Assembly: GCA_018812925.1 (NCBI GenBank)
Contig: JAHJCU010000005.1
Span: forward strand, 186,001-250,000
Source: Candidatus Omnitrophota bacterium
GTDB lineage: Bacteria > CAIJMQ01
Reading direction: 5' to 3'
Length of the DNA: 64,000 nt
Shown: positions 1 through 8,363 of the stretch, piece after piece
How the letters are laid out: every line of letters starts with the position of its first letter
How positions within the stretch are numbered: the first letter of the stretch is position 1
Position numbers and translations under genes: made by a program
Notes under the pieces: generated by a model
Databases searched by the model: none
The model's input: the letters and a program-made list of their open reading frames with translations, nothing else
Told to the model about the DNA's origin: nothing

Positions 1-230
1 TCCCGATTCTTATACCTATTTATGCCGCAAGTGAAAAACCAATACCAGGAGTCACTTCGCGACTTATTTGCGAGCATTTGGAAAAACTAGGGACGCCTGC
101 CTTGCATTTTGAAAACAAAAAAGAAGTGGTTGCTTATCTGAAAAAGACAATTCAACCTAATGATATTGTTTTAACCGTAGGCGCAGGAGATGTGTACAAA
201 ATAGGTGAGGAATTGTTGGGGAAAAATTGA
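1..230 (+). CDS. murC: UDP-N-acetylmuramate--L-alanine ligase, C-terminal fragment
   Basis: This is the last 76 codons of a gene that begins before the window, read from base 3 and ending in TGA. MurC adds L-alanine to UDP-MurNAc in the cytoplasm, the first step of the peptidoglycan stem peptide. The visible part matches the Mur ligase C-terminal domain: an IYAASEKPIPGV-like segment, where MurC proteins normally have YxAxExPIxGV, and a final VGAGDVYKIGE motif, typical of MurC rather than MurD/E/F. Its stop lies only 5 bases from the stop of the convergent dprA gene, so the two transcripts probably overlap at their ends. The ATP-binding and central domains are outside the window. Confidence 0.85.
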   Translation, partial: PILIPIYAASEKPIPGVTSRLICEHLEKLGTPALHFENKKEVVAYLKKTIQPNDIVLTVGAGDVYKIGEELLGKN

Positions 231-235
231 AATTT

Positions 236-1330
236 TCAGATTTTAGCAAAAAACTTTCCGGGTAATTGTTTTACAATTCCTTTTAGTTCCAGTGATAATA
301 GCACAGACAATGCTTCCGAGGAACTCATTTTAGTTTCTTTGATAATCTCTTCGATCTGTGCTGGCTCAGAAGAGAGCAAGTTATAGATTTTATTTTCTTT
401 TTCTTCCAATTTTATTTTTGGTTTTTCTTCTGTTTTCTCTTGTGTCTGCCAATCTATTTGGGGCATAAGTTCGGATGTAATATCCGTCCATCTAGTAACA
501 AGTTTAGTTCCGTCTTGAATGAGTCTATGTGTTCCTTGAGTGTATTTAGAATCAATTTTCCCGGGTATGGCAAATACATCTCTACCTTGTTCTAATGCAA
601 GATTCGCGGTAATTATCGCCCCGCTTTTCTCGCCCGCTTCGACGACAACTACACCTAAAGATAATCCCGATATTATTCTATTTCTTCTTGGGAAATTAAA
701 TCTATCGGGCGCAGTATTCATTGGAAATTCGGAAACCAAAACCCCGCTTTGTGCTATTTCTTCGGATAATTTTTTGTTTTCTCTCGGATATATAAAATTT
801 AATCCGCTTCCTAAAACCGCAATAGTTCTTCCCTTTTTCTTTAAAGCGCTCTGATGTGCTGATGTATCTATCCCCCGCGCCATTCCGCTAACTATAGTGA
901 AGCCGGCTTGAGTCAAATTGCCTGCTAATTCCGATGTTATGCTATTACCGTAATAAGTTGCTTTTCTTGTTCCGACAATGGCTATGGGCATTTTATAATC
1001 TTGCTCTTGAAATTTTCCCTTTACATATAAGAGTAGGGGGAAAGAAGAAATATTTTTAAGAAGAGGGGGATAATCCGAATCTTGAAAAGTAATAATTTCA
1101 ATACCTAATTTTTCTATCAGGGAAATTTCCTGTTTTAGGTCTAACCATTTCTCTTTATTCCTTATTTTTTCTATTAAGTCTGTTCCGATTCCCCCAACAG
1201 ATGCAAGCTCTTGGTCTGTTGCTTTAAATATGTTTTCCGGCGAACCAAACCTGTCAAGAAGAGCTTTGCCTTTTACCGGTCCAAGACCTTGAATTGCATT
1301 AAGATAAAGCCAGCTTTCAATGTTTTTCAT
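236..1330 (-). CDS. dprA: DNA-processing protein DprA
   Basis: DprA (Smf) binds incoming single-stranded DNA and loads RecA during natural transformation; many non-transforming bacteria also carry it. The 364-residue length is normal. An N-terminal helix-hairpin-helix region (about residues 8-60) is followed by the Rossmann-like core (about 110-290), with AIVGTRKAT, SGMARGIDTSAH, SEFPMNTAPDRFNFPRRNR and the AGEKSGAIITA segment, all hallmarks of the family. A winged-helix-like C-terminus (about 310-360) follows a charged linker. It is the last gene of a minus-strand block and lies 38 bases after tsaD. No clear Shine-Dalgarno sequence precedes the ATG. Confidence 0.95.
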   Translation of the reverse strand: MKNIESWLYLNAIQGLGPVKGKALLDRFGSPENIFKATDQELASVGGIGTDLIEKIRNKEKWLDLKQEISLIEKLGIEIITFQDSDYPPLLKNISSFPLLLYVKGKFQEQDYKMPIAIVGTRKATYYGNSITSELAGNLTQAGFTIVSGMARGIDTSAHQSALKKKGRTIAVLGSGLNFIYPRENKKLSEEIAQSGVLVSEFPMNTAPDRFNFPRRNRIISGLSLGVVVVEAGEKSGAIITANLALEQGRDVFAIPGKIDSKYTQGTHRLIQDGTKLVTRWTDITSELMPQIDWQTQEKTEEKPKIKLEEKENKIYNLLSSEPAQIEEIIKETKMSSSEALSVLLSLELKGIVKQLPGKFFAKI

Positions 1331-1368
1331 TTTAGAATTTATACTTATTTCTCATTTAAACATAATTT

Positions 1369-2367
1369 CTAATGAGATAAATTTGGTTTTGCGTCCAGAG
1401 TCAAAGAAGAGGTTTTGCCTTTTTTAAACATCCAATAAGCCAAACCCGCAATCATTGCGGCGTTGTCCGTACATAATTTAAGTTGATTCGGAAAATAGAC
1501 TTTTAAGTTATTTTTATTTGCCTCCTGTTGCATTTTAAAGCGTATTCTTGAATTTGCGGCAACACCGCCGCCTACGATTATTGTATTTGTTTTTTTGTAT
1601 TCCGCGGCAAGAATAGTTTTTTTAACGAGCGCATCAGCTATTGCTTCCTGAAAGCTTGCGGCTATATCGGGGAGTTCTTTTTTTGTGATTTTTCCTCTTT
1701 TTTCCACATATCTTGAAAGTGAGGTTTTGAGTCCCGAAAAACTAAAATCGAAAGGATTTTTCATTTTAGCGCGAGGAAATTTTATTGCGGAAAGATTGCC
1801 TTTTTTGCTTATTCTGTCTATAACAGGCCCGCCGGGATAACCTAATTTTAAGATTTGTGCTCCCTTATCAAATGCTTCTCCGCAAGCGTCGTCTCTTGTT
1901 TGTCCAAGAAAAGAATAGGTCAGAAAATCTTTAACATAAAAAAGCGAAGTGTGCCCTCCGGAAATTACCAAGCCGATATACGGGAACTTTATTTTAGAAT
2001 CTTCCAGAAAATTTGCGTAAAGATGGGCTTGGATATGATTTACTCCGATAAGCGGAATGGATAAAGCATATGAGAGCGCCTTTGCAAATTCGACGCCTAT
2101 TAACAATGAACCTGCAAGTCCGGGCCCGTATGTTACTGCTATTGCGTCTATTTTGTTTAGCTGGATATTTGCTTTATCAAGTGCTTCTCTTACGACCCAA
2201 CCTATGCTTTCTAATTGTTCACGCGATGCAAGTTCGGGGACGATACCGCCAAAAGGAGCGTGAATTTCGTCTTGGGAAGTTATTATATTAGATATAATTG
2301 TTTTTCCGTCTTTTACAATTGAAGCGGACGTTTCGTCGCAGGACGTTTCTATTCCAAGTATTAACAT
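1369..2367 (-). CDS. tsaD: tRNA N6-adenosine threonylcarbamoyltransferase
   Basis: TsaD transfers the threonylcarbamoyl group from TC-AMP to adenosine 37 of ANN-decoding tRNAs, working with TsaB and TsaE in the cytoplasm. The 332-residue protein starts with the family signature GIETSCDET and carries the metal-binding HIQAH motif with H111 and H115. Further ASKHA-fold segments are VISGGHTSL, the DACGEAFDK loop and GGGVAANSR near residue 265. Length is normal and nothing is missing. It is cotranscribed toward dprA. The rimI gene at 55.9 kb encodes a GNAT enzyme often linked functionally with this pathway but is not adjacent here. Confidence 0.96.
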   Translation of the reverse strand: MLILGIETSCDETSASIVKDGKTIISNIITSQDEIHAPFGGIVPELASREQLESIGWVVREALDKANIQLNKIDAIAVTYGPGLAGSLLIGVEFAKALSYALSIPLIGVNHIQAHLYANFLEDSKIKFPYIGLVISGGHTSLFYVKDFLTYSFLGQTRDDACGEAFDKGAQILKLGYPGGPVIDRISKKGNLSAIKFPRAKMKNPFDFSFSGLKTSLSRYVEKRGKITKKELPDIAASFQEAIADALVKKTILAAEYKKTNTIIVGGGVAANSRIRFKMQQEANKNNLKVYFPNQLKLCTDNAAMIAGLAYWMFKKGKTSSLTLDAKPNLSH

Positions 2368-2378
2368 ATTTTAACTAT

Positions 2379-2414
2379 AGGTTGTCGGTTTTAGGTGTTC
2401 GGTGTTCGGTAAAG
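2379..2414. repeat. Short degenerate heptanucleotide repeat
   Basis: Upstream of tsaD, about five successive 7-base units share the core CGGTGTT with one or two changes each. It is the shortest of the 7-nt phased arrays in the window and has no clear inverted partner. Confidence 0.6.
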
Positions 2415-2426
2415 AACAAAAGCATA

Positions 2427-3002
2427 TTAATAACTATCTCTCCACAGTTTGTTTTCATCCCAACTATTTATATCGTCAGCATTATGTCCTAAACCTGTGA
2501 GTTTATCTTTACCTTTAGAGTAAATGTAATAGGGGAGTTCAGGAACCTTGTCTCCTATTAAAAAGCCCACTTGTTTATTAGTTCCGTCAATATCAGATCT
2601 ATTATTAGTGTAATAGTAATATTCTCCACAAGGGTCTTTTTCTATGTCTTTTATGTATGGACCATGCCATTTAGAATCACCAGTAATATCTGAATCGGGA
2701 ATAGAAGCATTAGGTTGTTTACCTGTGAGCCTCCAAATCAAGACATCTATAGATACCCAATCAGAATGGGAATTTTCAGGATATTTCCCAGTATCATTTT
2801 CATACATAGCAATAGCATTTTCTATTGCAGCAATGTCTGCTTCTGCTCTAACCATTTTGAATACTGGACGTGGTGTGCAAGTTGGGATAATAATTATCAA
2901 AAGTATTACGACAGCTGATAAAAGAACTAGCCGTAAAATAATATCCAAAAAGAAAGAGAGCCATTTGTTTTTAAGTGTAAATCTCAAATTTTTCATCTTC
3001 AT
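2427..3002 (-). CDS. Membrane-anchored GspG-like (pseudopilin C-terminal domain) protein
   Basis: This 191-residue protein has one transmembrane helix at about residues 20-42. The periplasmic part resembles the major pseudopilin GspG of type II secretion: a helix ending in AMYENDTGKYP, then HGPYIKD, DPCGEYYYY, YYIYSKGKD and a final HNADDINSW, which matches the calcium-loop region of GspG. It lacks the type III prepilin leader (G before F-T-L-x-E at the membrane helix start). It therefore should not be processed by prepilin peptidase or polymerise in the usual way. It lies far from the gspC-F operon at 39.7-45.8 kb, and other pseudopilin genes are absent from the window. The family assignment is good; the function is inferred at best. 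Confidence 0.7.
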   Translation of the reverse strand: MKMKNLRFTLKNKWLSFFLDIILRLVLLSAVVILLIIIIPTCTPRPVFKMVRAEADIAAIENAIAMYENDTGKYPENSHSDWVSIDVLIWRLTGKQPNASIPDSDITGDSKWHGPYIKDIEKDPCGEYYYYTNNRSDIDGTNKQVGFLIGDKVPELPYYIYSKGKDKLTGLGHNADDINSWDENKLWRDSY

Positions 3003-3047
3003 TTTTAAAGTTCCGCTAACCGCAAACCGTTATTTTATTTAACGTTT

Positions 3048-4133
3048 TTATTGTTCCAACAGTTCCGAAACAGGAACTATTTTAATTCCTTCGGCTTCTA
3101 TTTTAGGGAGCGCTTTTTTAAGGGCGTTTAATGTTGCGCGTCCGGGATGCGCTATCCCTACGGCTTGTCCGTTTGATAATGCTTGAGAAATCAATTCATC
3201 AATTTGTTGGGCTATATATTCTTCGTCTTTTTCATTGTCGAGAAATATATCTCTTTGAAGATATTTCAATTCTTTTGCGAGTGCTATTTTTTTTGCGCTG
3301 GGATTGGATGTTGTAACACTATTAACAAAAAACATTTCTTCTTTTTTTATAATATCTAACAATTCAGATATTATTTCCTCTTGCCCCATACCTTTGGAAC
3401 CTTCATGATTATTGACTCCTACGGCGTAAGGAACTGTCTTTAAGTTTTGCATAAAAGTAGATTTAATTTCTTCTTTATTCATCCCTTCGGTAATTAATCC
3501 CTGAATTGTATTGCGATTAGTATATATGGATTGGAGAGGTTGGTGTAACAGCACTTCAAATCCCAATTCGTGAGCTAATTCGGCAATTTTTTGCGAAGCG
3601 TTCTGATGAGGAAGAATTGAAATTGTTAATGGATAAGAAAGTTTTAATATTTCTTTTTCTATTTCTCTTCCATATCCCATATCGTCGATTATTATAGAGA
3701 TTTTGGGAATATTGTCTTTACTTATAACCAGAGAATGTGTGGTAATATCCCCTTTGCCTAATGATATTTGCAGTTGTTTACCGTCTTTAAGAAAATTATA
3801 GGATAGTATCTCTCCGCCTGAGTGTTTTATGTTTTTTTCTATAATCTTCAGAGCTTCATTTAACGATATAGATTGTTTGACTACAAATTCTTCGTGGACT
3901 TGCATCCATTTTTCTTTCCCGTTTAAGGATTTTTCTTCCCAATATTTCTTGACTATATTTTCTTCTGTTATGCCTAAAGTGATAAAAGATTTATTCAGAG
4001 AGTCTTCTACTAAAGAGGATAATGATGCTTCTTTGGTTGGATATGTTTTTTTATGATTTAGTATCCCCCAGATGCTTGCTCCTAGGATTAACAACGCTAA
4101 AAGCCCGAATATTAAAACTTTTTTGTTACCCAT
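3048..4133 (-). CDS. Divergent polysaccharide deacetylase family protein
   Basis: The 361-residue protein has an N-terminal membrane anchor (about residues 5-25), a linker of some 120 residues and a C-terminal domain (about 145-360) of the divergent polysaccharide deacetylase family (YibQ/DUF610 type). Motifs are IIDDMGYG, LTISILPH, EVLLHQPL, a GVNNHEGSKG segment and a late VGIAHPGRAT segment. By homology it acts on an envelope polysaccharide in the periplasm; the substrate is unknown. It is next to ctpA, and deacetylases of this family commonly sit beside ctpA with murein hydrolases, which supports a cell-wall role. A heptad repeat array separates it from ctpA. Confidence 0.88.
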   Translation of the reverse strand: MGNKKVLIFGLLALLILGASIWGILNHKKTYPTKEASLSSLVEDSLNKSFITLGITEENIVKKYWEEKSLNGKEKWMQVHEEFVVKQSISLNEALKIIEKNIKHSGGEILSYNFLKDGKQLQISLGKGDITTHSLVISKDNIPKISIIIDDMGYGREIEKEILKLSYPLTISILPHQNASQKIAELAHELGFEVLLHQPLQSIYTNRNTIQGLITEGMNKEEIKSTFMQNLKTVPYAVGVNNHEGSKGMGQEEIISELLDIIKKEEMFFVNSVTTSNPSAKKIALAKELKYLQRDIFLDNEKDEEYIAQQIDELISQALSNGQAVGIAHPGRATLNALKKALPKIEAEGIKIVPVSELLEQ

Positions 4134-4141
4134 TTTAAAAA

Positions 4142-4260
4142 TCAGAAGACAGATGTCAGGTATCAGAAGTCAGATATCAGAAAACAGAATTCAGATTCTT
4201 TCTGTCTCTTCTTAACTGTTATCTATCTTCTGTCCTCTGTCCGCTGTTCTCTGTCTTCTG
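4142..4260. repeat. Heptanucleotide-phased inverted repeat (CAGAAGA family)
   Basis: The left arm contains units of 7 bases such as TCAGAAG, TCAGATA and TCAGAAA. The right arm contains the complementary CTGTCCT, CTGTCCG and CTGTCTT series. The ends form an exact 10-base inverted pair, CAGAAGACAG at 4143 and CTGTCTTCTG at 4251. The right arm runs into the end of ctpA and encodes its last residues. A smaller relative lies at 44472-44532. Confidence 0.75.
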
Positions 4261-5590
4261 TTTTTCCTTCCAGATAATCAACCGCTTTCTGCAACTGTGG
4301 GTCTTTTTGAACGTCTTCTTTTTTATATTCCGCAAGCGATTCCCGAATCAATTTCCTTTCCTCTTTTGAGATTTCCACTTCTATATCGGGTTGGATTCCT
4401 TTGCTTTCTATGGGTTTGCCTCTGGGTATATAATTTGGGATATCTTCTTTTTTATATTCCGCAAGGGATTCCCGAATCAGTTTCCTTTCTTCTTTTGAGA
4501 TTGCTACTTCTATATCGGGTGCTATTCCTTTACCTTCTATACATTCGCCTCGGGGGATATAATAATGTGCGGTGGTGAGTCTCAAGGCATAATCTTTATC
4601 AAGCTCGATTATGGATTGAACGGAACCTTTTCCAAAAGTTTTTGTTCCTATGATTACGGCTCTATTGTCATCTTTCAGCGCTCCTGCCACTATCTCAGAA
4701 GCGCTGGCGCTTCCTTCGTTTACTAATATAACAATACTTTTATTTATAGGAAAAAGCGGTTCGAAGCGAGAATAATATTTTCTTTCATCTTTGCTGTCTC
4801 TTCCTTGTGTATAAACAATTAATTCTCCTTTTGGCAGAAAAAGGTCGGATACTTGAATTGATGCATCAAGCAATCCGCCGGGGTTATTTCTTAAATCTAA
4901 TATAAGAGAATTTGCTCCATTTTTTAATAGCTCTGCTATCGATTCTTTGAGCAGGTTAACAGTATCTTCTCTGAAAGCAGTAATGCGAACATAGCCAATT
5001 TTGTCCTTTATTATATTTGCATCTTTGACACTTTTTATATGAATGACTTCTCTTTCAAGCTCAAATGTAAGCAGGTCTTCTTCTCCTTCTCGCCAAACTT
5101 TGATTGTTACTTTTGTCCCCGGTTTGCCTCTTAATTGTTGCGCTGCTTTCCATGTGGATAATCCCTTGGTCGGCTCGCCATCGATATCAACAATTTTATC
5201 TCCGGATTCTATACCTGCGCGAAAAGCCGGAGTATCTTCAATTGGAGAAATTACGGTAATTATATTGTCCTGAAGAGTTATTACCATCCCCACGCCTTCT
5301 AATTCCCCTTTTGTTTCGACTTCAAACTCTTTTTTTATTTCAGGCGTCATAAACTGGGAATAAGGATCTAGAGAACTTACCATCCCTTCCAAAGAACTAT
5401 CTATTAGTTCTTTTATCCCAACCTCTTTGACGTGTTTTTGCTGGATAGTTGCTATGACTTTGGCTAAAAGTTCCAAATGCGGATAAATTTCTTCTTCTTT
5501 TGCAATCGAATTTCCGCGGGGGATATCCCCGATGGAAAACATGAGAATGAGAAATGCAAGAAATATCAATACATATCTAATTGACTTCAT
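4223..5590 (-). CDS. ctpA: Carboxyl-terminal processing protease (S41 family)
   Basis: This is an exported serine protease that trims C-termini of periplasmic or envelope proteins, often murein hydrolases. It is 455 residues long. A signal or anchor segment (about 5-25) is followed by a PDZ domain (about 90-180, with GVGMVI and GDKIVDIDG) and the S41 catalytic domain. The serine lies in GSASASEIVAGA and the lysine in KTFGKGSVQ. Two oddities are seen. A block of 43 residues is repeated in tandem near the C-terminus, each copy beginning YIPRG and carrying PDIEV and ISKEERKLIRES. The last dozen residues (EDREQRTEDRR) are encoded by the flanking heptad repeat. An AAGGA site 6 bases upstream supports the start. 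Confidence 0.94.
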   Translation of the reverse strand: MKSIRYVLIFLAFLILMFSIGDIPRGNSIAKEEEIYPHLELLAKVIATIQQKHVKEVGIKELIDSSLEGMVSSLDPYSQFMTPEIKKEFEVETKGELEGVGMVITLQDNIITVISPIEDTPAFRAGIESGDKIVDIDGEPTKGLSTWKAAQQLRGKPGTKVTIKVWREGEEDLLTFELEREVIHIKSVKDANIIKDKIGYVRITAFREDTVNLLKESIAELLKNGANSLILDLRNNPGGLLDASIQVSDLFLPKGELIVYTQGRDSKDERKYYSRFEPLFPINKSIVILVNEGSASASEIVAGALKDDNRAVIIGTKTFGKGSVQSIIELDKDYALRLTTAHYYIPRGECIEGKGIAPDIEVAISKEERKLIRESLAEYKKEDIPNYIPRGKPIESKGIQPDIEVEISKEERKLIRESLAEYKKEDVQKDPQLQKAVDYLEGKTEDREQRTEDRR

Positions 5591-5607
5591 CTTTTATCCT
5601 TATGCTT

Positions 5608-5698
5608 CCCGCACCAAAATTTCACAGAAATTTCTCTAAAAATTCGCGGGAATTTCTATAAAATTTCACAGAAATTTCTCCAAAAATCTTGGTGCGGG
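5608..5698. repeat. Palindromic repeat upstream of ctpA
   Basis: The ends CCCGCACCA (5608) and TGGTGCGGG (5690) are exact inverted copies. Inside are several short AATTTC/GAAATT palindromes. Similar nested AAATTTC-rich palindromes occur at 40633-40743. In an RNA it would fold into a branched hairpin. Confidence 0.65.
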
Positions 5699-5706
5699 GG
5701 TAAACT

Positions 5707-5799
5707 TTATTTATTTGTCTTATGTCTATCTCTTTTTCTTCTTTTCTTTAACTTATGAGTAGACATCTTTTTTCTTTTTCTCTTTCTACCGCAAGGCAT
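5707..5799 (-). CDS. Very small basic protein, bS22/COX24 (AURKAIP1)-like
   Basis: A 30-codon gene starts at 5799 behind a strong AAAGGAGGG site and ends in TAA. The peptide begins MPCGRKRKRKK and continues with STHKLKKRRKR, then RDRHK; more than half of its residues are K or R. Peptides of this length and pattern (GRKRKR, then a MxTHKxKKR segment) are annotated as AURKAIP1/COX24-domain proteins and resemble small extra ribosomal proteins such as bS22. A role on the small ribosomal subunit is inferred. The gene lies between dnaJ and ctpA on the same strand. Confidence 0.75.
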   Translation of the reverse strand: MPCGRKRKRKKMSTHKLKKRRKRDRHKTNK

Positions 5800-5855
5800 T
5801 TTAGCCCTCCTTTTTTTAAATACTCAAAGCAGCATTTGCTTTCTAATTTTTCAAA

Positions 5856-6974
5856 CTAAGTAAAGTTTTCAAAAAATTTATCCAAAAACCTTTTTCTATG
5901 TGGAATATTCTTGTCAGTTTCGAGCTTAGAAAATTCCTGCATAAGCTTTTTCTGCTCTTTGCTCAAATTGACCGGAGTTTCTATGAGTAATCTAACATAC
6001 TGATCTCCGCTCCTGCGACCATGAAGATTCGGCATGCCTTTTCCTCTCAAGCGAAACACTTTGCTGTTTTGCACTCCGTGAGGAATTTGTATTTTGGTTT
6101 TCCCATCCAAAGTTGGGATTTCTATTTCTCCACCCAAACAAGCTATTGTTATAGAAATCGGAATATCTGTGATTATATCATCATCTTTTCTTTGAAAGAA
6201 GGGGTCTTCATCAACATGAACAAAAATATAAAGGTCTCCGGAAGAACTACCTTTTACCGCTCCTTCTCCTTCGCCTTTTATTTTGAGACGAGCGCCGGTA
6301 TCTACGCCTTTTGGAATATTAGCAGTAATTTTTTGGGATTTTTTAACTTTTCCTCTTCCGCGACAGCTATTGCAGAGCGTTGTTATTACTGTGCCGGCTC
6401 CTGCGCATTTTGGACATGTGCGTCTTATAATTATACCTATAAATCCCTGTTGAAAAGTGGTTTCGCCCTTTCCGTTGCATTCGGGGCAAGTTTTAACGCT
6501 TGTTCCCGGCTCGTGACCTTCGCCTTTACAGTGAGGACAGGTGTCGTTTTTGGATATTGTAATTTCTTTGATTATTCCCGTGTATGCTTCTTTTAGAGAA
6601 ATTTTTAAATCATATCGCAAGTCTGCACTTCTGCGAGTTCTGGAACGAGAGGTTCCTCCAAAAAATGAACCGAATATATCCTGAAAATCCGTAAAGACAT
6701 CCGAAGAAAAAATGTCAGAAAAATCGCTAAATCCTCCAAATCCTGCTCCTTTGAGTCCGACATGTCCGAATTGGTCATACGTTTGTCTTTTTCCCGGGTC
6801 TGACAAAACAGCGTATGCTTCCGATATTTCCTTGAATTTATCTTCTGCTTCCTTGTTGTTAGGATTTCTGTCAGGATGATATTGAAGAGCTGCTTTTCTA
6901 TAAGTTTTTTTTATCTCGGCTCCTGAAGCGTCACGACTTACGTCCAAAACTTCATAATAATCTTTTTTAGTCAT
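5856..6974 (-). CDS. dnaJ: Chaperone protein DnaJ
   Basis: DnaJ is the Hsp40 co-chaperone that stimulates the DnaK ATPase and delivers unfolded proteins. The 372-residue protein has the full class A layout. It has a J domain with YHPDRNP (about 1-70), a Gly/Phe-rich stretch with GFGGFSD (about 75-100), and four zinc-binding CxxCxGxG motifs between about 145 and 215 ([32 protein letters not shown]). The C-terminal substrate-binding domains include GDLYIFVHV and the RGKGMP loop. No dnaK or grpE is in the window, so this gene is separated from its usual partners. Confidence 0.97.
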   Translation of the reverse strand: MTKKDYYEVLDVSRDASGAEIKKTYRKAALQYHPDRNPNNKEAEDKFKEISEAYAVLSDPGKRQTYDQFGHVGLKGAGFGGFSDFSDIFSSDVFTDFQDIFGSFFGGTSRSRTRRSADLRYDLKISLKEAYTGIIKEITISKNDTCPHCKGEGHEPGTSVKTCPECNGKGETTFQQGFIGIIIRRTCPKCAGAGTVITTLCNSCRGRGKVKKSQKITANIPKGVDTGARLKIKGEGEGAVKGSSSGDLYIFVHVDEDPFFQRKDDDIITDIPISITIACLGGEIEIPTLDGKTKIQIPHGVQNSKVFRLRGKGMPNLHGRRSGDQYVRLLIETPVNLSKEQKKLMQEFSKLETDKNIPHRKRFLDKFFENFT

Positions 6975-7017
6975 TAGTTTTTATCTTTTCTGAGGATTTA
7001 AAAGCGGAATATAACTT

Positions 7018-8226
7018 TTATTTCTTTTTTTTCTGCTTTTCTAATATTTTAAGAGCTTGTATCTTTTGCGGAAGCCCGAAAAGTTCTATGAATCCTTTAG
7101 CGGATTGGTGATTAAAAATATCTTCCGGAGAATATGTCGCCATTTTCGTATTATAAAGCGAATTTGGTGAATTTCTTCCTACTACAATACAGTTGGCTTT
7201 GTGTAATTTTAATGTAACTTCGCCGGTTGTATTCTCGTGTATTTTTTCTAAAAATGAGTCAAGCGCTTCTTTTAAATCGGAATACCACAGGCCATAATAG
7301 ACCAACTGGGCATATTTGCTGGAAATAACTTCCTTAAAATGTGTAGTTTCTCTGTCAAGAGTTAGGTTTTCTATTTCTCCTAAAGCTTTATGGAGCATAA
7401 CTGCAGCAGGTGCTTCATATAGTTCTCTGCTTTTTATCCCAACGAGTCTGTCTTCTACCATATCAATTCTTCCTATGCCGTGTTTTGCACCTATACTATT
7501 AAGTTCTACGATAAGCGCAGATAATTCATATTTATTGCCGTCGAGCTTCTTAGGGATACCGTTTTCAAAGTATATTTTTATATATTGAGGCTTGTCGGGG
7601 GTCTTATCTATCGGATTTGTTTTATCCCATGCATCTTCCGGTGGTTCTTGATCGGGGTCTTCTAGAACACCGCATTCTATAGAAGTGCCCCAGATGTTTT
7701 TATCTATGCTGTAGGGACTTTTTTTCGTGGTTGAAACGGGGATATGATGTTTTTTCGCATATTCTATTTCTTCTTCCCTTGATTTAAGTTCCCATTCTCT
7801 TAGGGGAGCTATGATTTTTAAATTTGGGGCAAAAGAAAAGATTGTCAACTCAAATCTTACCTGGTCGTTGCCTTTTCCGGTGCAACCGTGAGCTACGGCA
7901 TCCGCCTTTTCTTTTCTAGCTATTTCTACCAATCCACTCGCGATTAAAGGTCTTGAAAGCGCCGTGGCAAGGGGATATTTCCCTTCATATAAAGCGCCTG
8001 CTTTTAGTGTGGGTGCTATAAATTCATTTGCGAATTCTTTTTTTAAATCTTCAACATATACCTTAAATGCTCCCGTGCTTTTCGCTTTTTTTTCTATTTC
8101 ACTCTTATTAATTTCATCTCCAATAGTAGCGGTATATGTTATGACTTTTGCTTTATATTTATCTTTAAGCCATTTTAAGGCAACGGAAGTATCTAACCCA
8201 CCAGAATAAGCAAGTACTATTTTCAT
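7018..8226 (-). CDS. argG: Argininosuccinate synthase
   Basis: ArgG condenses citrulline and aspartate with ATP in the penultimate step of arginine synthesis. The 402-residue protein begins LAYSGGLDTSVA, the PP-loop ATP-binding signature. It also has AHGCTGKGNDQVRFE, where citrulline and aspartate bind, and KHGIGRIDMVEDR. A GGAGGAG ribosome site precedes the ATG. It is the last arg gene of the cluster argJ-X-argB-argD-argF-PLD-argG. No argH or argC is present, so the pathway is completed elsewhere. Confidence 0.97.
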   Translation of the reverse strand: MKIVLAYSGGLDTSVALKWLKDKYKAKVITYTATIGDEINKSEIEKKAKSTGAFKVYVEDLKKEFANEFIAPTLKAGALYEGKYPLATALSRPLIASGLVEIARKEKADAVAHGCTGKGNDQVRFELTIFSFAPNLKIIAPLREWELKSREEEIEYAKKHHIPVSTTKKSPYSIDKNIWGTSIECGVLEDPDQEPPEDAWDKTNPIDKTPDKPQYIKIYFENGIPKKLDGNKYELSALIVELNSIGAKHGIGRIDMVEDRLVGIKSRELYEAPAAVMLHKALGEIENLTLDRETTHFKEVISSKYAQLVYYGLWYSDLKEALDSFLEKIHENTTGEVTLKLHKANCIVVGRNSPNSLYNTKMATYSPEDIFNHQSAKGFIELFGLPQKIQALKILEKQKKKK

Positions 8227-8247
8227 TTACTCCTCCATTAAAAATTA

Positions 8248-8357
8248 ACATAGAAACACAATAGATATATACATAGAAATATATGGAAATAAATCGAAAT
8301 ATGTTGTCTGTCCACCACGTATTTCTACCATATTTCTACGCATATCTATATATTTCC
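8248..8357. repeat. Decanucleotide-phased inverted repeat, copy 1
   Basis: The left arm is built of degenerate 10-base units around AGAAATATAT; the right arm carries the complementary TATTTCTACC units. The central loop reads GTTGTCTG. A closely similar element with the same loop lies at 60554-60664. It fills the space between argG and the phospholipase relic. Confidence 0.72.
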
Positions 8358-8363
8358 TTTTTA

